From assembly GCA_963971405.1 (NCBI GenBank), contig OZ020489.1:26810290-26874289 (forward strand): a DNA stretch of 64,000 nucleotides, in the 5' to 3' direction. The DNA comes from Psococerastis gibbosa. Taxonomy: Eukaryota > Arthropoda > Insecta > Psocodea > Psocidae. Below, one piece after another: positions 54,951 through 63,246 of this stretch. Both the position numbers and the translations under genes were made by a program. The notes below the pieces were generated by a model. It made no database searches. It worked only from the letters and a program-made list of their open reading frames with translations, and was not told where the DNA came from. Every line of letters starts with the position of its first letter. Position 1 is the first letter of the stretch.

Positions 54951-55954
54951 ATCTGATAGAGTACCTAACTATTTGTTGGACAATCCTTTTAAATCCTGTC
55001 AAAGAGAAATGTAACGAATACCCTCAGAGAATAGCAAGCATCGCAATAACTATCATGCTTGAAAGCTTGGAGATTTTCGTTTTTGTTGGATCGCTTTGTT
55101 AATAGCCTATCAGGCAAGTTTGTTTGTGTACAAAGCGTGGTGAACACAGTACCCATGGCTGTTTCAAATCGAACTGCCGCTCGAAATGCAGCAAATAAAC
55201 ATTGGCCCCGATTAAAACATAGCACGAGCTATCTGTGTTTTCATTGCTTACGTTAATGTTAAGCTACTGAAACAGTTGACAGAACGTGTCTTCAATATTA
55301 AGACTGTGGTGGACGTTTCAACCCGTAAGCCAAACCACAATATTTCAGTGGGAATTACATAAGACTTATGGTCTCTTATATGTACCGCCATCGAGTAGGG
55401 CGTAGGCAATTCCTGACTGCAGAAACTAATGCTTGGACCGTTGGATACTGAATTTTTGACAAGGATGGTCGTAGCTACGTTCAGTGGTCTAATATCGGTA
55501 AATATATTTCATAGGTATACAGTACGTACGGTACGTAAAGGTTAATTAATAATGTAAGCTACTGTATACTTCTACCTGTAGTAGCTTAATAATTAAATCT
55601 ATAGCCTCCTACAGATAATTGAAAATGTGAAACAATCAATGTATAGTACCGTACTTCAGTCTATCTCAAAGGCTTCCAACTTCTTTTTGTATTTTTCTTG
55701 GATGCACTATGTTTCGCAGCTCCTCAATTTAGGTGTAAACAAACATGGCGGGTTGTAGTAAATAGTATGCACATATTAACCTACAAGTACAGTATACTTA
55801 CTTACTTACTTAGTACTTAGTACAGTATTATATATGTATATTATATTATTATATTATTACAACAATGTACAAAATAAATAAAATCTCATTTTTAACTTTG
55901 TAATATTTTGAATAAATTTAATTATAACGTTGTCAATATTACATAAGAAACTAA

Positions 55955-57844
55955 AGCGGCAATTCCACTGGCGAATTTACTTCATTTGAGATTTGAGATT
56001 TTTTGTTTGTTTTGTTTTAAGGAGACTTGTAAGGTTAAACTTGGGAAGAGATAGAAAATACCAGCAGGCAACACACAAAACCGGATAAACTCCGTGATCT
56101 ATCTCAATCCAACTCCGCCTTAACAAGGGTGGCCTCAGCCGGTGCGTCGGTAGCTCAGGGACGGCAGAAAATAAGGGCGTGAGTAATAGGGCTTCAATCC
56201 AACAATAAGTAGAGTTCCCAACCTTAAGAGATAAGGAAGAACCACAGGGAACAACAGGTTATTCATTCTAATTCAGTGGCGTTATATTGATACAATTCTT
56301 CTCGATATCACAATTAGACGGCTTCCGTCACAACTCCACCACCAAAAGATAATGTCACAAAACAAAGCAATAAGACGGCGATCTAAGGAGAGCCTGAGAG
56401 AGGGATGTGGAGGACCATTCCAACCAGTACACTGGTTACAAAACTGAATCCTAGGCCTCCACCTCTCTCTCTCAGAACACCCTGATCAGCACAAAATTTG
56501 AAAATATAGACAAACAAAACTAGAGAGGTCCTGCCGGAAGGTCTTTTATAAACGAGATTAAATTATGGTAAGCAAATGGTGCCTACCGAACAGTCTCTCT
56601 AAATGGTAATTACAATTTAGTTCCCTACTGCGGAGGAACGAGCTCTTCAGCCCAGAAGACGGAAAGCAACACTGGGTCTAAGAATCAGGGCGGCGAACCC
56701 ATTTCCTGACCCAATCCTACTTTCCCCCTCCTGGACCGAATCACTACCCTCCCGATGAGATAATTCTCTTACAACATTTTTAAAATTGGAACGGTACATC
56801 AGAAATAATACTGGATAAAACTTACATAAAACCGGCAATCAGGATTACCCATACAGGATTAGATTTGAAGTGAAAGAAAGAACGTTCTCGGCCTAGGACA
56901 TCGTCCTCTGCCCGTTTAAGCCTTTAGCCCATCGCAGCTGATACCACTGCCGACGATCGCGGATTCCCCTCCTGTTCCTCGCTGTTCTGTCCCATGATGG
57001 TTAGGTCACCACCGCCCATAGCCATCCATAAAGCCATGGGAAGACTCCTGGGGAACTCCTGGGGGACTCCTGGGGGACTCCCCATAAAATGGGGAATCCT
57101 CTGGCGACGGTTAGATGTTACCCTTTCCTCTCTTCGCCCTATCCATCAGAAACGTCTGTACCACTCAAAAAAAAAGGAATTGGCAGTCGGTTCTTCAATA
57201 TCTCACTGTCCTGGTCTCTCAGTTACATTTTGAAAATCACTTAATGTGTAATGGAGGCTATGACCTGCTCCGTTCAAGAACTGGGTGATAATGTCGGCCA
57301 AATTTACCGCCTTCAAAGACAATAACTTTCTGCATAGAGGGCGCTGGCATCGTTCGCGCCAAAATTTGTTATTAGTTTTAGCCAAGGAGTTTCTTTACAA
57401 CTTAAAGGAGTCTGCTTGAAGTAATTGTCTTAAATTTCCTTATCGGTAGAACTTGACGGGTTATCGCCTCTTGGGGAGGGAATTAACGATATTTTTGGAA
57501 AGACTCGGAATTTGGAACGAGATTTCCATGCCATGATTTCTAACCGCAAAATGTAATTTGGAATATTTTAAAGGAATTATCTAATTCAGCGTTTCGACCC
57601 CTAAGGTCGGAATGAAATGATCGGTGACGGAAATAACCGATACAGACTATTATGTATATACTTAAATTATCTATTATAAATTAAGTTATAATATGGTAGA
57701 GACTTATTAATGATGTCTGCTACCATATTATAACTTAATGTGTAATAGATAAGTTAAGTATCTACATAATAGTCTCCTTAAAGCAAAACAAACAAAAAAT
57801 CTCAAATCACAAATGAAGTAAATTCGCCGTTGGAATTGCCGCCT
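55955..57844. mobile_element. Harbinger-like MITE split by a solo LTR
   Basis: Ends (A)GCGGCAATTCCACTGGCG and complement of GGCGGCAATTCCAACGGCG, TAA on both sides, arms as in 19574-19794. One terminal G is lost on the left. A 1617-bp LTR is inserted after GGAGACT, leaving about 270 bp of MITE. Confidence 0.8.
56028..57644 (+). mobile_element. Solo LTR, 1617 bp
   Basis: Begins TGTAAGG and ends GATACA (TG...CA), flanked by exact 4-bp duplications GACT at 56024-56027 and 57645-57648. The break falls inside a MITE whose intact form is at 19574, which fixes both ends. A TATA-like TTTTATAAAC lies at about 56542. No gag or pol and no second LTR, so this is what remains after LTR-LTR recombination. 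The strand is a guess from the TATA position; the Ty3 or Bel-Pao class is undetermined. Confidence 0.75.
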
Positions 57845-57952
57845 AAAAAACAGAAAACACGACCGGTTTCGACCTTAATGTCACTGTCATCACCATCTTC
57901 ATCAGACTTGACGATGACATAAGGTCGAAACCGGTCGTGTTTTCTGTTTTTT
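57845..57952. repeat. Hairpin with perfect 33-bp arms and a GACCGGTTTCG core
   Basis: Arms 57845-57877 and 57920-57952 are exact complements. On the minus strand the sequence holds GTCTGATGA ... CGAAACCGGTC in the order of a hammerhead core, but stems I and II do not pair well, so it may be a decayed relative of the element at 63098. Confidence 0.8.
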
Positions 57953-58709
57953 AGTTTTTTATGTAATATTGACAACGTAATATTTTTTTTTTAAACAATA
58001 TTTTATATTTTCAATTATTTATATGGTAAGTATAGAAAGGTTCCGACCTACGGCCACCAATTCTTCTACTTCTTTGTCGCAGTACTACATCTGCCCGTCT
58101 TCTTCCTTTGACAAGCCGTCTTAAATTTAAAGTGCCCTCTCATCCTTCCAGTGTTTCCATGGCCTGCTCCTTGAGCTAAATTCATCTATTAAATACAACA
58201 ACATATTCCATATTGTATATACCTACTATACGAATGTTGAAGCCTAGTGCTGTTCGTTCTACTTTCACATCTGTAACCCAAATTCCGGGAGTAATCTAAT
58301 CGCTTTTTCCCCAATCCCGGTATAAATATAGTTAAGAAGGAAACTTAAATTTTAAAAAAATAATAATAACTGATGTAAACAAATATATAGTATCAACATA
58401 CATTATTAAATTTTTAGGCCCGACTGATACGTCTAATCATTTAAGTTACGCTTATCTTGTTATTATTTTTAAAAATATTATTATTGAATTGGCCCATACC
58501 TACCAGAGGCTAACTACGTCAGTAGTCACAGACTTCCTACATTTTCGGGTAATGCTAATAATAATCACCTTTATTTTCATTACATAAATTAAATGAGAGA
58601 CCTATTCCCATTCACAATATATGCAAGAAATTGCGTTACAAAATATAGTTACAGTTACAGTATTCTTTCAGTTACAGTTCAGCTACAATACAGTTACAAC
58701 TCTTTGAGT

Positions 58710-58790
58710 TACACAAATTTTATTCTCTGCTCTGGAGGGTTGTAAAGTAGGTGGTTCCAGGCTTTCATAGTTGAATGCTTATTGAGTTCA
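58710..58790 (+). mobile_element. SINE body fragment
   Basis: GCTCTGGAGGGTTGTAAAGT, GGTGGTTCCAGGCTTTC and TAGTTGAATG match the body of the SINE at 22998 with scattered changes. The tRNA-like head is missing. Confidence 0.5.
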
Positions 58791-59237
58791 AATTATTGCC
58801 CTTTTAATTGTTAAGCGGTAGGATCCATTTCGTCGCAGGCGGTCCTTCGGTGAAACATGAAGAAAATGAATGTTTGAGAAGTAATGGAATGGTTCTTAAC
58901 GTAATAAACAGAATTTGATCACTTTTCCCGCAGCAAGCGGAGAAAGTTAAAATTGTGCGGGAGACGTGAAAATTAAATTAAATTGTTAGAATAATGATTG
59001 AATCAAAGTCGTTGCCATGCCAACGGTTTATTAGCTCCTCTGGCGCTTTACGTCAAAGGTTTGCGTTTATATAAATTTATAGTGTAATTTTATTTTATTA
59101 AATTAGTACCTAGTCTGAGTACTTTTAGCTTTATACCTAATTTTAACGCCTTAGTCTGAGTAGCTTGTTGGCTTATGTAATCTCTCACAGGTTATAAATT
59201 TTTAAATCACGTGCATGTCAATTAAGAATATATTCTA

Positions 59238-59730
59238 TCAAGGCCGTAGCCAAGGGGGGGGGGGCTTATTAGGCTGCAGCCCCCCCCCCCCTCCGAAATG
59301 AAAAGTTGAGAATTAAATAAATCTAGTTCGGTAACATGAATATGTGTTTCTCAGTAAATTATAAACTTTAATGCTGTTAAAATCGTAAAACCTCACTATT
59401 TCGCACCTATTTTTTCAAACAAATTCCCCGGTCCCCCTGTTTGGAGCAATATGAATAGGCCTATGCATTCCTTTGCAAGCTTTTCTGCTGTAAAACCCCA
59501 CTGTGTTGCACTTACATTTTCAACATTTTCCCCTGGGGGAGAACCCCGGGCCCCCCTCTTTGGGTTAAATGCAATATAATTTTTATGAATAAGCATTCTT
59601 TTGTAGGCTTTCTAAAATCCATACTTTACTGCTGTTAAAATTCGTAAAACCCCACTATTTTGCACTTATATTCTCCCCCGGGGGAGACCTCCGGGCCCCC
59701 CTCTTCGGGTTAAACGCAATATTACATCTA
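59238..59730 (+). repeat. Degenerate tandem array with CCCGGGCCCCCC blocks
   Basis: Three units of about 115-145 bp starting near 59371, 59487 and 59629, each with TGCTGTTAAAA / GTAAAACCCCACT, a TTGCACTTA block, and the last two with GGGGGAGA..CCGGGCCCCCCTCTT and GGGTTAAA.GCAATAT. A G-run with AAGGCCGTAGCCAAGG lies at the left edge. Confidence 0.6.
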
Positions 59731-60002
59731 TACTTAGTATAGTATACTATCTAAACCGTCGTAATGATATCATTGCTATTTAGTCCGCATATCCGCAAAA
59801 TTATTTATTATTTATTATTATTATTATAAGCCTGTGTTCGCACCGTAGCTAAATCCTCCAATAAATTGACGTTTGATGTGCCGTGCCTATGCTATCATAT
59901 ATACGAGTAACACCACAACCTCTAGAGAATAGACTAGATACGATTGAATTCTCAGCAAGAAATAAATTTACACTAGAGATAGGGTCACATGCTTTCCTAC
60001 TA

Positions 60003-60485
60003 AGGCGCTTATTCCACCAACGTCAATAGTGATAGTAAATGTAGTATTTTTTAGTATTAGTATTAGTATTAGTAATTTTTCATTGATACACGCCATTCCA
60101 CTTGTTTTTTCAACTATTGATGAGTTTTCTTCTAATGACACGTATGCGCCAAATTTTTGAAATTTGTTTGCATTTGTTTTTTGAAATTTGTTTGTATTTG
60201 TTTTCTTCGTACACTTATTATTTTTAATAAAACCTAATAATAGTAGGAGACCCGAAGCAAGATCGACCTTCACCGATCTGTTTAATGGATGAAAACTGTT
60301 TTATAAACAATATATTAAAATGTTTGTACTTAACATATTCCATGGCGCCATTTTAGTTTGTTATTGTTTGCAGCACGTGATTTTACTCTATGAAAACTGA
60401 TCAATTTTGATTATGGCATAGAGTAAAATTCAAATTTCCGTCAATACATTTACTATCACTATTGACGTTGGTGGAATAAGAGCCT
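60003..60485. mobile_element. Harbinger-like MITE, 483 bp
   Basis: GGCGCTTATTCCACCAACG...GGTGGAATAAGAGCC with the arm CAATAGTGATAGTAAATG. The interior carries the TTTTACTCTATG / CATAGAGTAAAA module and a duplicated TTTGAAATTTGTTTG. No transposase; a 101-residue open frame across it is not a gene. Confidence 0.75.
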
Positions 60486-60649
60486 TATCAATTGCTCGCA
60501 GGTATACAGTAGATACAGAAATCGATAATCGTTAGTTCTGTGGGAAATAATAATTATTGTTCACAATTATTGTTAATTTTAGAATAAGTAATCAAATAAT
60601 CAATCAAAATACTGTAAGCGTTAAACTTACGCTGCCTCGACTGGGTAGA

Positions 60650-60735
60650 TCGATTTGTATGGAGTAGATTAGAATGGACTTATATATACTGTACATATTA
60701 TATAGAGCCCTAACATAAATCAAATAACACTACAC

Positions 60736-60781
<46 letters not shown>

Positions 60782-60940
60782 GCACGGTACGGTATGTCAC
60801 GCAATGCATTAGGGCAAGAATAATCAATAATTTCTTTGGAAAAATACTTTATCTTCTGTTCAAAACCAAAAATTTTAGGAAAGAAACCTGTTTGTTTTCG
60901 TTACTCCCTTTAGAAACTTACTAAAAAGTACCTGAAATTA
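60650..60940. repeat. Dispersed repeat with internal (AAT)n, copy 2
   Basis: An (AAT)n microsatellite at 60736-60779 is followed by GCACGGTACGGTATGTCACG, AATTTCTTTGG, TTCAAAACCAAA and TTTTCGTTACTCC, parallel to 23880-24040. Confidence 0.55.
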
Positions 60941-61550
60941 GGAATCATTAACCGTGACTCAGTTAAAAGGGACAGACAGAATATAGTATTTTTTACTAAA
61001 TGCCTGTCTAATACTTATGTAACTACATACCATTTCGACGAAACAACCATGAACGTTGATAGTTGAAATAATTGATCTGGCACCTGCACAACTAATTGGG
61101 GGCTTTTCAGTTAGATTTTAGCCATCAATTACTATACCAGTACTTCTACAAATCTATACAATAACTATATTTATTAGTCTACAACTGTTTATAAACCATA
61201 TTCATGCCACTTAGTGTAAAACACGAGGTGTTTATCATTATAAGGAAACTTAAGCCAAAATCCCCGCAACCACATTATTATAACTATGAATCACAGACAT
61301 CGCATTATCACTAAATAGTATACTGCTTCCATTCACTATTAATGACAATACTTGTATAGGATTCTTTGACTTCTAATTTTGAGTAGAGAGTGAATACGCT
61401 TCCAAATATAAAGTTAATATGAAATAATTTCTAAGTTAATACATGTACCCCAGTCTATAGAACCGGTTCACGGTGATCTTCAAGAAAAATAAAAAGCTAG
61501 CATCTCCAAAGCTCTCACGAGTGAGCCGCCAATTGTGGATTTGAGTACTG

Positions 61551-61613
61551 TATACCAGTTTTACATAGATGTCTGTGACTCAGTTGTTGTGCGGTCGGTC
61601 AAGAAGAAGGACG
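61551..61613 (+). promoter_or_regulatory. Core promoter and 5' UTR of the serine protease homologue
   Basis: TATACC starts at 61551. The arthropod initiator TCAGT is at 61580-61584 (A+1 = 61582), placing the TATA-like box at -31. GGACG at 61609-61613 is +28 to +32, where the DPE consensus RGWYV sits. This predicts a 32-base leader and translation from ATG 61614. The ATG at 61569 would lie upstream of the start site. Confidence 0.55.
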
Positions 61614-63032
61614 ATGCGTTACTTTACATGTACGTTTTTATTAATATTCACGTTAGAATCTAGAGCAAATGCGTTCCACTCTCCCAAAACTCAAAAACTC
61701 CAAACCAGACAAAATCTAGATTGGGCCGAGCCCTGGGTGGAAGAGCAATGGAATAACCCCAGAGCTGAGGCTGCACTCCCCGAAGAAGCCCAAGAGCAGT
61801 CTTGTACGTGCATGTCTGTATTGCAGTGTGGGGCATCCATGCGAAACGGTGACTACGAAGAGAACATTTGCCCTATAGATGGAGAGGTTTGCTGCATTTT
61901 GAGCAGCAGTAATACTGATGATGGCAGTCGAGATGACTTGTCACCCCTTCCGGAAGAAGTACCAGCAGAAGTACCTCAAAATTGTAATTGTGTACCCATC
62001 ACTGAATGCGGAGCATCGCTGAGACAGCAAGACGAAGATGAAGAGTCCGAAGAAAATCTGTGTGCCAATCCGAGCGAGGTTTGTTGTTTTCCGCAAACTG
62101 AAGAACAGCCAGAAAAACCGGAAAGTCCTAATCCAACGCCAGGAACTGTCATAGGCCCAGGCGAACCAGGTCACGTTGATGAGCCCAGCATTGTTGATGA
62201 GTTCTCGTTGGGATGCGGGCAATCACAAATCAATTTGACAGTCCAAGCCTCAAGCGCAGTCACCGAGCAGAATGCGAAATATGGTGAGTTGCCTTGGACG
62301 GTTTTGTTGTATGTTAAAAATCCAAACGCCGAAAACAATGGAATTGGCGACTACAAATGCGCTGGCACCTTGATTTGGCCCAGCTTAGTCCTCACAGCCG
62401 CTCATTGCCTTGATAAACAAAAATTATCTGATGTAACGGTCCGAGCTGGGGACTGGGACATATTTGCAAACAGCCATGAGCCGCAAACTTTTCAAGAAAC
62501 AGACATTCAGTCAGCAGAACTTCATCCAAATTACATTTCAGGACATCCCCTATTTGATCTAGCTGTCGTGAAGCTTGTCCAGCCATTCACATTAACGAAG
62601 AACGTCAATAAAGCCTGTCTACCCAACTACTCCTTGGATGAGGTGGATACGACAAGCTGCGTGTCAGCAGGGTGGGGAAAGACTCCTGATGGGTTGCAAT
62701 TTGGTATTCTGAAGAAAATAGCCATGCCAATTGTTGAAAAGAAGCAGTGCCAAGCAGCTTTACGTACTACTCGTCTGGGAAAATACTTCAAGCTGCATAA
62801 AAGTTTTCTTTGCGCGGGAGGAAGAGCAGATCAGGACGTTTGCCAAGGAGATGGAGGAGGCCCTCTCACTTGCAAAAGTAAAGCTAATGGAGCCATGACG
62901 CTTGTGGGAGTGACCTCATGGGGTGTAGGCTGTGGAAAACCAGGCATCCCTGGAGTTTTTGCAGATGTACTGTTTCTCAATAGTTGGCTGACTGACTACC
63001 TTGTACGGAATATAAAGAATAGTTTGGATTGA
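61614..63032 (+). CDS. CLIP-domain serine protease homologue (masquerade / PPAF-like), single exon
   Basis: 472 residues if started at 61614. From that Met a clean signal peptide (MRYFTCTFLLIFTLESRANA) precedes FHSPK, so the product should be secreted; the longer frame from 61569 puts 15 charged residues before it. Two CLIP-like disulfide knots follow (CTCMSVLQC...EVCC, about 64-94; CNCVPITEC...EVCC, about 124-158), then an acidic Pro-rich linker and an S1-type domain from about 220 (GELPWTVLLY). The triad is His264 (TAAHC), Asp315 (FDLAVVKL) and Gly414 in place of Ser (GDGGGPL), so it should be catalytically dead. Arthropod relatives act as cofactors in prophenoloxidase activation and microbe binding. 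There is no intron in the coding region, which is unusual for this family and suggests a retroposed copy. The frame is fully intact. Confidence 0.92.
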   Translation: MRYFTCTFLLIFTLESRANAFHSPKTQKLQTRQNLDWAEPWVEEQWNNPRAEAALPEEAQEQSCTCMSVLQCGASMRNGDYEENICPIDGEVCCILSSSNTDDGSRDDLSPLPEEVPAEVPQNCNCVPITECGASLRQQDEDEESEENLCANPSEVCCFPQTEEQPEKPESPNPTPGTVIGPGEPGHVDEPSIVDEFSLGCGQSQINLTVQASSAVTEQNAKYGELPWTVLLYVKNPNAENNGIGDYKCAGTLIWPSLVLTAAHCLDKQKLSDVTVRAGDWDIFANSHEPQTFQETDIQSAELHPNYISGHPLFDLAVVKLVQPFTLTKNVNKACLPNYSLDEVDTTSCVSAGWGKTPDGLQFGILKKIAMPIVEKKQCQAALRTTRLGKYFKLHKSFLCAGGRADQDVCQGDGGGPLTCKSKANGAMTLVGVTSWGVGCGKPGIPGVFADVLFLNSWLTDYLVRNIKNSLD

Positions 63033-63097
63033 TATATCAATTGTTTATGAACGCCCTTGTGAGAGTTTCCTTGGTGACTTTGTGGAACTGGGAGAAC

Positions 63098-63246
63098 ATC
63101 ATGAGTAGAAAGAACAACGCAATGTGAAATTCTACAATAGTGACCGGTTTCGGATCAAATAGTCTGATGATGGATTTTATCCGAAACCGGTCACTATTAA
63201 AGAATTTCACAGTGGATCATTGCGTTGTTCTTCTTCTACTCATGAT
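63098..63246. mobile_element. Fold-back element carrying a hammerhead-like motif
   Basis: Outer arms ATCATGAGTAGAA / complement and AACAACGCAAT / complement, inner perfect 20-bp arms 63136-63155 and 63179-63198 (core GTGACCGGTTTCGGAT). The GACCGGTTTCG core recurs at 57866. Penelope-like elements carry inverted terminal structures with hammerheads, so a Penelope-derived remnant is the best guess. Confidence 0.65.
63158..63198 (+). ncRNA. Candidate type I hammerhead ribozyme (41 nt)
   Basis: Order: stem I 5' strand AATAGT (63158-63163), CTGATGA (63164-63170), stem II GGAT-TTT-ATCC (within 63171-63182), GAAA (63183-63186), stem III ACCGGT (63186-63191), cleavage base C 63192 (GUC), and stem I 3' strand ACTATT (63193-63198), which pairs fully with AATAGT. 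All core bases are present. Stem III is a palindrome without a loop, so activity would need a dimer, as reported for hammerheads of Penelope-like elements. Weak points: the first stem II pair is U/C, and the inner palindrome arms compete with this fold. Confidence 0.55.

Larger units (their letters stand above)
55926..57979. mobile_element. Old fold-back element interrupted by a MITE and a solo LTR
   Basis: Left arm ACGTTGTCAATATTACATAA at 55926-55954; its complement is at 57950-57979. Removing the MITE at 55955-57844 makes the left arm run on continuously into AAACAGAAAACACGACCGG at 57848, mirroring the right arm exactly. The hairpin core is 57845-57952. Confidence 0.75.
36745..61550. other. 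Repeat-rich region between the two genes
   Basis: No gene supported. It should include the promoter and non-coding first exon(s) of the 5-HT2 receptor, but I cannot place them. Identified repeats and LINE remnants are listed separately. Long stretches with nothing recognised: 38600-39650, 41850-42950, 44230-46400, 46850-47650, 48250-50300, 50950-51850, 52660-53630, 55000-55920, 58000-58700 and 60950-61550. Confidence 0.7.

Noticed and set aside
61569..61613. Upstream in-frame ATG giving a 487-residue protease homologue
   Set aside because: It would place 15 charged residues before a good signal peptide and lies upstream of the predicted TCAGT initiator.
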